From the NCBI GenBank assembly GCA_027459765.1, contig DAIDHD010000046.1, forward strand, positions 62,001-126,000: a stretch of DNA of 64,000 nucleotides, read 5' to 3'. This document shows positions 16,470 to 24,860 of this stretch, piece by piece. The stretch's first letter is position 1; each line of letters begins with the position of its first letter. The translations under genes and the position numbers were made by a program. This DNA comes from Gammaproteobacteria bacterium (lineage in GTDB: Bacteria; Pseudomonadota; Gammaproteobacteria; Steroidobacterales; Steroidobacteraceae). Below the pieces are notes generated by a model. It was not told where the DNA came from and did not search any database. It saw nothing but the letters and a program-made list of their open reading frames with translations.

Positions 16470-17969
16470 ATGAGTCTCGCGTCCAGGAGCGCGGCCGAGT
16501 GGCACGCCAGTGCGCAGGCGTTGCGTTTCGAAACCCGGCATTTCATCGACGGCGACTACGTCGATTCACAGGACGGCGCGCGTTTCACCGTCGTCAATCC
16601 CGCCACGGGCAAGCCGCTCGCCGAGGTGTCCGCGGGCTCCGCCGCCGACGTGGATCGGGCCGTGGCGTCGGCCAAGCGCAGCTTCGCCGGGCGAGTGTGG
16701 CGGCGGATGGCGCCGCGCGACCGCATGGCCGTGCTCGCCGAATTCGCGCGCCTCATCGAGGTCAACGCGGAACGGTTCGCCTTGCTGGACACGCTGTGCA
16801 TGGGCAAGCCCGTCGCGGACATGATCGCCGTCGACGTGCCGCAAGCGGCGCGCACGTTTTCCTACTTTGCCGAACTCATCGACAAGATCGACGGTTCGGT
16901 CACCTCTACCGCCGCCGACGCCTTCCATTACATCCTGCGCGAGCCGCTGGGTGTGGTGGGGTGCATCGTGCCGTGGAACTACCCGCTGCTGATGGCCGCG
17001 TGGAAGGTGGCTCCGGCGCTCGCCGCCGGCAATTCCGTGGTGCTCAAGCCCGCGGAGCAATCGCCCTTGTCGGGCTTGCTGATGGCGGAACTGTTCGTCC
17101 AGGCGGGCGGACCCCCGGGAGTGTTCAACGCCGTAAACGGCCTCGGCGAGACGGCGGGCGCCGCGCTGGCGCTGCACGGTGACGTCGCCAAGATCGCATT
17201 CACCGGCTCCACCGAGGTCGGCAAGCAGATGCTGGTCTACGCCGGCCGCTCGAACATGAAGCGCGTCAGCCTGGAGTGCGGCGGCAAGTCGCCGCAGATA
17301 TTCCTCGCGGATCTGCCGGATCTCGACACCGCGGTCACTTACGCGATCAACGGCATATTCGGCAACATGGGCGAGGTTTGCAACGCCGGATCGCGGTTGC
17401 TGGTCGATCGCCCGATCGCCGAGGAGTTCCTGGCGCGCTTCGTCGCCAAGGGTCGCAGCGCCTACCGTCCCGGTGATCCGCTCGATCCACGCACCAACCT
17501 CGGTCCGCTGGTGACTGCGTCGCACCGCGCGCGCGTCCTCTCCTTCGTCGAGCGGGGCAAGGCGGAGGGCGCCACGCTCGAGTTCGGCGGGGTCGCGCCG
17601 CCGCTGCCGGGATGCTTCGTCGAGCCCGCACTCTTCTCCGGCGTGGACAACGGCATGAGCATCGCGCGCGAGGAGATCTTCGGCCCGGTCGCCGCGACGA
17701 TAGTCTGCGACGGCATTGCCGACGCGCTGCGTATCGCCAACGACTCGATGTACGGACTGGCCGCGTCGGTGTGGACACGAGACCTCAACACCGCCTTGTC
17801 GACGGTGCGCGATCTGGAGGCCGGCGTGATCTGGGTCAATTGCTTCGACCACGGCGACATGACGCAGCCGTTCGGCGGCTACAAGCAGTCCGGCCAGGGA
17901 CGGGACAAATGCCTGGAGAGCCTGCTGTCCTACACGCAGACCAAGTCGGCCTGGATTCACCTCGGATGA
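16470..17969 (+). CDS. Aldehyde dehydrogenase, probable 4-trimethylaminobutyraldehyde dehydrogenase
   Basis: This 499-residue NAD-dependent aldehyde dehydrogenase has all core motifs: VPWNYPLLM (about 168-176), KPAEQSPL, FTGSTEVGK, the catalytic Glu269 in LECGGKSPQ and the catalytic Cys304 in GEVCNAGSR. It belongs to the betaine/trimethylaminobutyraldehyde/gamma-glutamyl-aminobutyraldehyde branch by overall look. I chose ATG 16470 because it has a GGGGAG ribosome site 11 bases upstream; the frame is open to 16428. Its stop overlaps the carnitine dehydrogenase start (ATGA). That coupling suggests it makes gamma-butyrobetaine from trimethylaminobutyraldehyde. Activity on another aldehyde cannot be excluded. 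Confidence 0.85.
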   Translation: MSLASRSAAEWHASAQALRFETRHFIDGDYVDSQDGARFTVVNPATGKPLAEVSAGSAADVDRAVASAKRSFAGRVWRRMAPRDRMAVLAEFARLIEVNAERFALLDTLCMGKPVADMIAVDVPQAARTFSYFAELIDKIDGSVTSTAADAFHYILREPLGVVGCIVPWNYPLLMAAWKVAPALAAGNSVVLKPAEQSPLSGLLMAELFVQAGGPPGVFNAVNGLGETAGAALALHGDVAKIAFTGSTEVGKQMLVYAGRSNMKRVSLECGGKSPQIFLADLPDLDTAVTYAINGIFGNMGEVCNAGSRLLVDRPIAEEFLARFVAKGRSAYRPGDPLDPRTNLGPLVTASHRARVLSFVERGKAEGATLEFGGVAPPLPGCFVEPALFSGVDNGMSIAREEIFGPVAATIVCDGIADALRIANDSMYGLAASVWTRDLNTALSTVRDLEAGVIWVNCFDHGDMTQPFGGYKQSGQGRDKCLESLLSYTQTKSAWIHLG

Positions 17970-19435
17970 CGCCTCTGCCGCGCACGCTCGGGCTGCTCGG
18001 CACGGGGGTGATCGGCGGCGGCTGGGCGGCGCGCGCGCTGCACTTCGGCATCGACGTGGTCGCCCTGGACGTCGATCCGGGGATGCAGGACTGGCTGCGC
18101 GGCGCCGTCGAGAACGCGCAACCGGCGCTGGCCCGCCTGACGTGCGCACCGCTGCCGCCGCCAGGGAGATTGCACTTCACCACGCGGCTCGAGGAACTCG
18201 CGGCACGGGCGGATTTCATCCAGGAGAACGTGCCGGAGAATCTCGGCCTCAAGCAGCGCCTGCTCGCCGAGGTCAGTCGCCTGTCGCCGCCGCACGTGGT
18301 GATCGCTTCCAGCACCTCCGGGCTGATGCCGAGCGACCTGCAGCGCGAGATGCGCGCGCCCGGGCGCTTCTGCGTGGCGCACCCCTTCAATCCGGTGTAT
18401 CTCTTGCCGCTGGTGGAACTGGTGGCGGGAAAGCTCACCGAGTCCGCGACGCTCGATTCGGCGGCCGCGTTCTTCAAGCACATCGGCATGCATCCGCTCA
18501 CGGTGAGACGCGAGGTGCCCGGGCATCTGACCGACCGCCTGCAGGAAGCCCTGTGGCGCGAGATTCTGCACCTCGTGAACGACGACGTGGCGAGCACCGG
18601 CGAGCTCGACGATGCCATCGTCTACGGACCGGGACTGCGCTGGGCCGCGATGGGCACCAACCTCATCTATCACCTCGCGGGCGGCGAAGGCGGCATGCGC
18701 CACATGCTCGAGCAATTCGGTCCGGCCCTCGCCTGGCCGTGGACCAAGCTCGAGGCACCGGCGCTCACCGAGACCTTGATCGACAGGATGGTCGAGGGAA
18801 CGCGGGCGCAGGCCGGCGGCCGCTCCATCCGTGAACTGGAGCGGTTGCGCGACCATTGCCTGGTGGCGATCCAGCGTGCATTGCGGGAGTTCGACATCGG
18901 CGCCGGAGCGACCCTGCGCGCGCTGGAGCAGCGTCTGGAGCGTGACGCGGCCGCGCGAGCCGACGGCGCCGAAGGATCAGCATTGCGCTACGAGACCCGG
19001 GTGCGGCCCGAGTGGACCGAGTACAACGATCACCTGCGCGACTATCGTTACGGTCAGGTGTTCGGCGACGCGATGGACGCGTTGTACCGCGCGGTCGGCG
19101 TCGACGAGGACTACCGGCGCTCCGGACGCATGTACTACGACGTGGAGAACCACGTGCGTCACCTGGCCGAGGCCAAGTCCGGCGACGATCTGTGCGTAAC
19201 CACGCGCATACTCGCGGTCGACGAGAAGCGCCTGCATGTGTTCCAGAGCATGCATCGCCGCCGTGACCAACGGCTGGTGGCGACGGGCGAATACCTGCAC
19301 CTGCACGTGGATCGCGCCACGGCGAAGGCGGCGCCGGTCGATCCGCGGGTGCGCGAACGGCTGGAGGCGCTGCAGAGCTCCCAGGCGGCCGAGCCGCTTC
19401 CGGCGGGCGCGGGTCGGCGGGTCGGAGCGCGCTGA
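17966..19435 (+). CDS. L-carnitine dehydrogenase fused to betainyl-CoA-type thioesterase
   Basis: This 489-residue two-domain protein begins with a 3-hydroxyacyl-CoA-dehydrogenase-like NAD domain (LGLLGTGVIGGGWAARA, residues 8-24). It continues with the helical domain containing HPFNPVYLLPLVELV, in the arrangement of L-carnitine dehydrogenases, which oxidise carnitine to 3-dehydrocarnitine. From about residue 340 a hotdog thioesterase domain follows (RPEWTEYNDHLRDYRYG), resembling betainyl-CoA thioesterase. The same fusion is known from rhizobial and pseudomonad carnitine clusters. The start ATG overlaps the aldehyde dehydrogenase stop. The BKACE enzyme and a free thioesterase are encoded 4.5 kb away on the other strand. 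Confidence 0.88.
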   Translation: MTPLPRTLGLLGTGVIGGGWAARALHFGIDVVALDVDPGMQDWLRGAVENAQPALARLTCAPLPPPGRLHFTTRLEELAARADFIQENVPENLGLKQRLLAEVSRLSPPHVVIASSTSGLMPSDLQREMRAPGRFCVAHPFNPVYLLPLVELVAGKLTESATLDSAAAFFKHIGMHPLTVRREVPGHLTDRLQEALWREILHLVNDDVASTGELDDAIVYGPGLRWAAMGTNLIYHLAGGEGGMRHMLEQFGPALAWPWTKLEAPALTETLIDRMVEGTRAQAGGRSIRELERLRDHCLVAIQRALREFDIGAGATLRALEQRLERDAAARADGAEGSALRYETRVRPEWTEYNDHLRDYRYGQVFGDAMDALYRAVGVDEDYRRSGRMYYDVENHVRHLAEAKSGDDLCVTTRILAVDEKRLHVFQSMHRRRDQRLVATGEYLHLHVDRATAKAAPVDPRVRERLEALQSSQAAEPLPAGAGRRVGAR

Positions 19436-19436
19436 G

Positions 19437-20600
19437 GTGGAATTCGCGCTCAGCGACGATGAGCAACTGGTGGTCAAGACGACCCGCGACTTCGTGCAGC
19501 GGGAGCTGTATCCCCACGAGCGCGAGGTGGAGCGCACCGGGTCTTTGCGGCCCGAATTGCAGGCCGAACTCAAGCGCAAGGCCATCGAGGCGGGTCTGTA
19601 CGCGGCCAACATGCCGGTCGAAGTCGGCGGCGGCGGTCTGGATCCGGTCTCCTGGGTGTTGTACGAGAAGGAGCTGGGCAAGACGAGTTACGCCCTGCAC
19701 TACACGTGCGTGGCCCGGCCCTCGAACATCCTGCTCGCCTGCGTCGGCGAGCAGCGCAGCCGCTATCTGCTACCGACGGTGCGCGGCGAGCGCGTCGAGT
19801 GTCTGGCGATGACCGAGCCGGGGGCGGGGTCGGACCTGCGTGGCATGCGCACGACCGCGGTCGAGAGCGGCGGCGATTTCGTCATTGAGGGCGTCAAGCA
19901 CTTCATCAGCCACGCGGATCAGGCCGATTACGTGATCCTGTTCGCCGTCACCGGGGAGGAGAGCGGCGCACGGGGCCGCCGCGCGCGCATCACGGCCTTT
20001 CTCGTGGATCGCGGTCTTCCGGGATTCACGATCCGCAAGGGCTACGACAACGTCTCGCATCGCGGTTACACCAACAGCGTACTGGAGTTCTCCGGCTGCC
20101 GGGTGCCGAGGTCGGCGGTACTCGGCGAACTGCACGCCGGCTTCGAACTGGCGAACACGTGGCTTGGCGCCACCCGCCTGCAGGTGGCGGCCACCTGTCT
20201 CGGGCGAGCGGAGCGCGCGCTCGATCTCGCCGCCCGGTGGGCCGCGGAGCGGGTCCAGTTCGGTCAACCCATCGGCCGATTCCAGGGCGTGGGTTTCAAG
20301 CTCGCCGACATGGCGATGGAACTGCGCGCCGCGGAGCTCGTGGTGCTGCACGCGGCCTGGAAGCACGCACGGGGAACCGCCGATGACGCCGACATGGCGA
20401 TGGCGAAGCTCAAGGCCTCCGAAATGCTGGCGATGGTCGCCGACGAGGCGCTGCAGATACACGGCGGCATGGGCCTCATGAGCGACCTGCCGCTCGAGCG
20501 CATCTGGCGCGACGCGCGCATAGAGCGAATCTGGGACGGCACCAGCGAAATCCAGCGGCACATCATCGCGCGATCGCTCATGCGGCAGTTCGGTCGCTAG
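19437..20600 (+). CDS. Acyl-CoA dehydrogenase, probable gamma-butyrobetainyl-CoA dehydrogenase
   Basis: This 387-residue FAD enzyme of the acyl-CoA dehydrogenase family has the signature CLAMTEPGAGSDLRGM, the FAD-contacting VIEGVKHFISHAD, the helical C-terminal domain with RVQFGQPIGRFQ, and the QIHGGMGLM and RIWDGTSEIQR motifs. The GTG at 19437 lies one base after the carnitine dehydrogenase stop. In this context I infer oxidation of gamma-butyrobetainyl-CoA to crotonobetainyl-CoA, feeding electrons to ETF. A straight-chain or branched acyl-CoA substrate remains possible. It converges with the hydratase gene, with only four bases between the stops. Confidence 0.85.
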   Translation: MEFALSDDEQLVVKTTRDFVQRELYPHEREVERTGSLRPELQAELKRKAIEAGLYAANMPVEVGGGGLDPVSWVLYEKELGKTSYALHYTCVARPSNILLACVGEQRSRYLLPTVRGERVECLAMTEPGAGSDLRGMRTTAVESGGDFVIEGVKHFISHADQADYVILFAVTGEESGARGRRARITAFLVDRGLPGFTIRKGYDNVSHRGYTNSVLEFSGCRVPRSAVLGELHAGFELANTWLGATRLQVAATCLGRAERALDLAARWAAERVQFGQPIGRFQGVGFKLADMAMELRAAELVVLHAAWKHARGTADDADMAMAKLKASEMLAMVADEALQIHGGMGLMSDLPLERIWRDARIERIWDGTSEIQRHIIARSLMRQFGR

Positions 20601-20604
20601 CGCG

Positions 20605-21381
20605 TCAGCGACCGCTCCAGCGCGGCGGTCGCTTTTCCGCGAATGCGCGCGCCCCTTCCTTGAGGTCTTCGGAGCGCACGACTCGCTGCACGGAGTCGAG
20701 CGCGTCGTGCACCGCGAAGGCGCCGTGCTCCGGCACGCTCTCGGTCAGGCGCAGCAGTTGCTTGATGGCCGGAAAGAGCAGTGGCGGTCCGGCGGCGAGT
20801 TGACGCGCGATCTCGCGCGCCTTCGCGAGCGCGCCACCCGTCGGAACCACGTGGTTGGCGAGTCCCCAGTGCTTGGCCTCCGCCGCGTCCATCCAGCGTC
20901 CCGTCATCAGGAATTCCACGGCGACGTGGTATGGAATCCGCCGCCGCAGCTTGATGGTGCCCGCATCGGCGAGCACGCCGACGTTGATCTCGGGCAGGGC
21001 GAATTTCGCGTGTTCCTCCATCACGATGATGTCGGCGCCGAGCACGAGTTCGAAGCCGCCGCCGCAGGCGATCCCGTTGACCGCGGCGATGACCGGCTTG
21101 TCGAGATTGCGGGGATGGTTGAGTCCGGCGAAGCCGCCGGGACCCCAGTCGGAGTCGGACTGCTCACCCTCCGCGGCGGCCTTCAGGTCCCAGCCGGCGG
21201 AGAAGAACCGGTCGCCCGCGCCCGTGACGATGGCGAAGCGCAGCTCGGGATCGTCGCGAAATCGGGTGAAAACCTCATTGAGGCGCCGGCTGGTCGCGAG
21301 ATCGATGGCGTTCGCCTTCGGGCGATCGATGACGACCTCGAGAACGGGTCCGTCCCGGTGAACTTTGACTGCGTCGGACAT
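20605..21381 (-). CDS. Enoyl-CoA hydratase/isomerase, probable crotonobetainyl-CoA hydratase (CaiD-like)
   Basis: This 258-residue crotonase-fold enzyme has the oxyanion-hole segments DRFFSAGWDLKA and VNGIACGGGFELVLGAD, and LPEINVGVLADAGTIKLRRR, in which the glutamate sits where catalytic or substrate residues lie in CaiD-type hydratases. CaiD adds water to crotonobetainyl-CoA to give carnitinyl-CoA in the cytoplasm. The ATG has a GAGGAGCG ribosome site. It is the last gene of the leftward operon BKACE-thioesterase-synthetase-hydratase, 11 bases after the synthetase. The substrate is inferred from context. Confidence 0.83.
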   Translation of the reverse strand: MSDAVKVHRDGPVLEVVIDRPKANAIDLATSRRLNEVFTRFRDDPELRFAIVTGAGDRFFSAGWDLKAAAEGEQSDSDWGPGGFAGLNHPRNLDKPVIAAVNGIACGGGFELVLGADIIVMEEHAKFALPEINVGVLADAGTIKLRRRIPYHVAVEFLMTGRWMDAAEAKHWGLANHVVPTGGALAKAREIARQLAAGPPLLFPAIKQLLRLTESVPEHGAFAVHDALDSVQRVVRSEDLKEGARAFAEKRPPRWSGR

Positions 21382-21392
21382 GTGATCGCTCC

Positions 21393-23459
21393 TCAGGGGA
21401 TTCGAAGGCGCACCAGGGCGTCGACCGCGATCGCACCGCGTCCGGCGGGTCGGACGATGAGAGGGTTGACGTCCAGTTCCAGCAGCGTATCGCGGTGCGC
21501 GGTCGCATAGCGGCCGATGGCGAGGATCGCCTCGATCAGCGCGGGGGCGTCTCCCGGAGGCCGGCCGCGGTAGCCGGCGAGGAGTCGGCCGGCCTTGACG
21601 CCATGGATCGCGGCGGCGATCCGCGCCTCCGTCCAGGGCGGCAACACCACCACGCGATCGGCCCAGAGTTCGGCAAGTACGCCACCGGTGCCGATCAGCA
21701 GCGTCTGGCCGAACTGGGGATCGGCGAGCACGCCCACCAGCCACTCGCACACCCCATCCTCGACCATCGCCTCGACCAGCACCCGTTCGCCGAGTGCGGC
21801 GAGACGCGCGGCGGCCTCCTGCACGGCGGTCGCGTCGCGCAGAGCGAGCGCAACGCCGCCGACTTCCGACTTGTGGGCGAGCCCCCGTGCGACGGCCTTC
21901 AACACCACGGGATAGCCGAGCTCGGCGGCGACCGTGACGGCCTCGGCGACCGGCACGCAGCGTCCGCGAGGCGTGTTCAGGCCGAAGCGAGCCAACGCCG
22001 CCTTCGCCTCGGCTTCCGGGAGCAGGGCCGACGCAACGTCCCCGTCCACCGCGGACGTCGCTGCCGGCGGCGACGCCACCTGCGAAGGATCGGCGCGGCC
22101 CACGGCCGCGGCGAGCGCCAGCGCCTCGAGCGCCTCGCGCTGGCCCTGCAGGGGTACCACGCCCGCCCGCAGGCAGCGTCGGCGCACGCGCTCGGAGATC
22201 GTCTCGGGCAGGGAGCTGATCAGCGCCGCGCAACTGCGTGTACCGGCGGATGCCTCGACGTAGGCGTCGATCACGGCATCGTAGGCACCCGTTTCCGTCT
22301 CCGGTTCCGGAGGCAGGTCGAGCATGTACGCCACCGCGTCGAAACCCGCCGAGAACGCCGCTTCGAACACGCGCCGCAGCTCGTCGGGCCGGAACCACAA
22401 GTAGGTGTGCAGATCGAGCGGATTCGCGACGGTCACGCGCTCACCGAGCAACTGGCGCAGGCGACCCTCCGTGGCGGGCGGTAGCGCCGCGAAGTCCAGA
22501 TCGAGCGTGCGCGCCACGTCGGCGGTCATGGCCATGTCGCCACCGGAGGCGCCCATCACCAGGATTCGTCCGCCGCGCGGCGCGCCGCCGACGTGCAGTA
22601 TCTTGAGCGTCTCGCAGAGAGTCGCGAGCGTGTCGCAACGCGCGATGCCGGCATCCCGGCAGAAAGCGTCGAAGACGTCGTCCGCACCGGCCAGGGCGCC
22701 GGTGTGGGTGCGGGCGGTGCGTGCGGCGGCGGCGGTGCGGCCGGATTTGACCAGGGCGACCGGCTTGCCGGCGCGGCGGGCGCGGGCGGTCGCGGCGGCG
22801 AAGCGTGCCGCATCCTTGATCCCCTCCACGTACAGGCCGAAAGCCGACACGCGCGGATCGTCGGTGAGCGCCTCGACGAGATCCTCGATGCCGAGGCGGG
22901 TCTGGTTGCCCACCGTCACGAGATACCCGATGGGCAGCGAGCGGCGGTTGAACATCAGCGTCAGTGCGATGGTGCCGCTCTGGCAGATCAAGGCGACACC
23001 GCGCTCGAGCCGTTCGCCCACGATCTGGTCCGGCATCATGGCCACCCGATCGAAGAAGTTCACGAACCCGTAGCAGTTCGGCCCGAGGTAGGGCAGATCT
23101 CCCGCGCCGCCTTCCAGAGCGCTCGTCAGGAGTCGTCCGTCCTCGGCCAAGGTCTCGTCGAAGCCGGACGCAAACGCGACGAACCCGCCGGCGCCGCGCC
23201 GTGCGAGGTCGGCGGCGAGCCGGGGCGTTTCGTGGTTGGGGACCGCGACGAACGCGGCGTCCGGCGCTGCCGGCAACTCGTCCACCGAACGGTAATACGT
23301 CACTCGCGCGTTGGAAGGACGCGTCGGGTGTACGCGCCACAACGTACCTTCGTAGCCGAGCGCGCGATTGCCGGCTTCGACCGCATCGGTCCAGGCGCCC
23401 GAGCCGATCAGCGCCACCGATCGGGGCGCGAGCAGCCGACGCAGTCCGGCTGCGCCCAA
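21393..23459 (-). CDS. NDP-forming acyl-CoA synthetase (fused alpha-beta), possibly gamma-butyrobetaine/carnitine-CoA ligase
   Basis: This protein of about 688 residues joins a CoA-binding Rossmann domain (LLAPRSVALIGSGAW), a succinyl-CoA-synthetase-like ligase domain with the probable phosphohistidine in RTHTGALAGADDVF, and a C-terminal ATP-grasp domain (LKAVARGLAHKSEVGGVALA). Such enzymes make acyl-CoA with ATP to ADP and phosphate. The frame is open to 23579, but that part overlaps the thioesterase gene. I prefer the TTG at 23459, just after the thioesterase stop, with GGAG nine bases upstream. In this operon it is the only candidate to activate gamma-butyrobetaine or carnitine; no CaiB or CaiC is present. 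Confidence 0.78.
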   Translation of the reverse strand: MGAAGLRRLLAPRSVALIGSGAWTDAVEAGNRALGYEGTLWRVHPTRPSNARVTYYRSVDELPAAPDAAFVAVPNHETPRLAADLARRGAGGFVAFASGFDETLAEDGRLLTSALEGGAGDLPYLGPNCYGFVNFFDRVAMMPDQIVGERLERGVALICQSGTIALTLMFNRRSLPIGYLVTVGNQTRLGIEDLVEALTDDPRVSAFGLYVEGIKDAARFAAATARARRAGKPVALVKSGRTAAAARTARTHTGALAGADDVFDAFCRDAGIARCDTLATLCETLKILHVGGAPRGGRILVMGASGGDMAMTADVARTLDLDFAALPPATEGRLRQLLGERVTVANPLDLHTYLWFRPDELRRVFEAAFSAGFDAVAYMLDLPPEPETETGAYDAVIDAYVEASAGTRSCAALISSLPETISERVRRRCLRAGVVPLQGQREALEALALAAAVGRADPSQVASPPAATSAVDGDVASALLPEAEAKAALARFGLNTPRGRCVPVAEAVTVAAELGYPVVLKAVARGLAHKSEVGGVALALRDATAVQEAAARLAALGERVLVEAMVEDGVCEWLVGVLADPQFGQTLLIGTGGVLAELWADRVVVLPPWTEARIAAAIHGVKAGRLLAGYRGRPPGDAPALIEAILAIGRYATAHRDTLLELDVNPLIVRPAGRGAIAVDALVRLRIP

Positions 23460-23463
23460 GGCG

Positions 23464-23946
23464 TCAGCTCCGCCGCAGCGCAATCGTGCGCGAGCGCGGA
23501 CCGAAGAGCGCACGCTCCGCCGGCGGCAGCGTGCGCGACGCGATGCATTCCGAGAGAGGCGCCGGAAATTCGCACGCACGCGCAGTCTCCCCCTGCCGGA
23601 CGTGCAGCAGCAGGGTCTCCGCCACGGCGGCCGGTGCGGCGAGCCGTGCGCAAGTCAGTCGGTGGCCCGTCAGCAGCCGCTTGCGGTCCGATTCGAGTAT
23701 CACGGTGCTGGTCTCGACGAGGTCACCGGCGTGCAGTTCGTTAAGGAAATGCAGGTGCATCTCCACCGTATACAGAGTGCAGCCGGTGGCGCGTCGATAG
23801 TCCGCGCCGAGCCCGAGTTCCTCCAGGGCGGCGTCGGCCGCGTCGCTCACCATCAGCGCGTAGTATCCGTCGCGCAGGTGTCCGTTGTAGTCGACCCAGC
23901 CCGTCTCGACGCGCGCCCGATGGCTGGCCAGCGCAAGCGACGTCAT
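23464..23946 (-). CDS. Hotdog-fold acyl-CoA thioesterase, betainyl-CoA thioesterase-like
   Basis: This 160-residue single-domain 4HBT-type thioesterase begins at ATG 23946, which overlaps the BKACE stop (ATGA). The segment [21 protein letters not shown] corresponds to TEYNDHLRDYRYGQVFGDAM in the thioesterase half of the carnitine dehydrogenase fusion, so the two are paralogous. The family hydrolyses betainyl-CoA to glycine betaine and CoA. Having two copies suggests different substrates, perhaps betainyl-CoA and carnitinyl-CoA. It lies directly between the BKACE and the acyl-CoA synthetase genes. Confidence 0.83.
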   Translation of the reverse strand: MTSLALASHRARVETGWVDYNGHLRDGYYALMVSDAADAALEELGLGADYRRATGCTLYTVEMHLHFLNELHAGDLVETSTVILESDRKRLLTGHRLTCARLAAPAAVAETLLLHVRQGETARACEFPAPLSECIASRTLPPAERALFGPRSRTIALRRS

Positions 23947-24842
23947 CGCAGTCCCAGCCGCTCGCGAGCCTCCGCCGGGCCGAGCACGCGCGCGCCCATG
24001 GCCTCGATGATGGTGCGGGCGCGCTCGACCAGCTGCGCATTGCTGGCATACACGCCCTTGCGCAGGTAGAGGTTGTCCTCGAGTCCGACGCGTACGTTGC
24101 CGCCGAGCAGTATCGACTGTGCAACCCACGGCATCTGCATGCGGCTGATGGCGAACGTGCCCCAGTTGCAGTTGGGAGGCAGGGAATTGACCATGGCGAT
24201 CAGATGCGCCACGTCGGCAGGGACCCCCCACGGAATCCCCATGCACAGTTGGATGAGGGTCGGGTCGTCGAGCAGACCCTCCTTGATCATCTGCTTGACG
24301 AACCAGAGATTGCCCGTGTCGAAGATCTCGAGCTCCGGCTTCACGCCGAGATCGCGGGCGATGGCGGCCCCCTGGCGCAGATAGTCGGGTGTGGACACGT
24401 ACGCCCGATTGCCGTCGCCGAAATTGAGGCTTCCGCAGTCGAGGGTCGCGATCTCAGGACGATACTTGCCCTCATGGCACAGTTCGATGACGTGCCGCAT
24501 CCGCGCTTCCTGGGTGGTGAAGTCGCTGCCCGGGGCGGGGGTGTCGGCCAGCCCGTTCTTGCCGACGACGATATATCCGCCCATGCCGCAGGTGAGATTC
24601 ACGATCACGTCGACGCCGCTCTCGCGAATCCGCCTGACCACCTCGCGGTAGTGGCGGGTCTCCATGCTGAAGGCGCCGGTGTCGGGGTCGCGCACGTGGA
24701 TGTGCACCACCGCCGCGCCGGCGCGTGCCGCCTCGATTGCGGTGGCGGCTATCTCGGCGGGCGTGATGGCGCAGTGCGGGCTCTTGGTGACCTTGCTGTC
24801 GTCTCCGGTGACGGCGCAGGTGATGATGACGTCTTGATTCAT
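23943..24842 (-). CDS. BKACE (DUF849) 3-dehydrocarnitine cleavage enzyme
   Basis: This 299-residue TIM-barrel enzyme belongs to the beta-keto acid cleavage family. BKACEs use acetyl-CoA and a divalent metal to convert a beta-keto acid into acetoacetate and a new acyl-CoA; the dehydrocarnitine subgroup yields betainyl-CoA. Visible marks are the metal ligands in [11 protein letters not shown] (His47 and His49), the NLTCGMGGY loop, the [10 protein letters not shown] segment and the catalytic glutamate in [11 protein letters not shown] (about Glu255). Adjacency to a betainyl-CoA-type thioesterase and carnitine dehydrogenase makes the carnitine substrate likely. The gene follows the ABC ATPase by 18 bases and may belong to the same leftward transcript. 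Confidence 0.9.
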   Translation of the reverse strand: MNQDVIITCAVTGDDSKVTKSPHCAITPAEIAATAIEAARAGAAVVHIHVRDPDTGAFSMETRHYREVVRRIRESGVDVIVNLTCGMGGYIVVGKNGLADTPAPGSDFTTQEARMRHVIELCHEGKYRPEIATLDCGSLNFGDGNRAYVSTPDYLRQGAAIARDLGVKPELEIFDTGNLWFVKQMIKEGLLDDPTLIQLCMGIPWGVPADVAHLIAMVNSLPPNCNWGTFAISRMQMPWVAQSILLGGNVRVGLEDNLYLRKGVYASNAQLVERARTIIEAMGARVLGPAEARERLGLR

Positions 24843-24860
24843 GGCTCCGCCTCCCGCGAC

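Noticed and set aside
23460..23579. An N-terminal extension of the acyl-CoA synthetase
   Set aside because: The extra 40 residues are Arg/Ser-rich and overlap the thioesterase gene; the CoA-binding domain begins only after the TTG at 23459.
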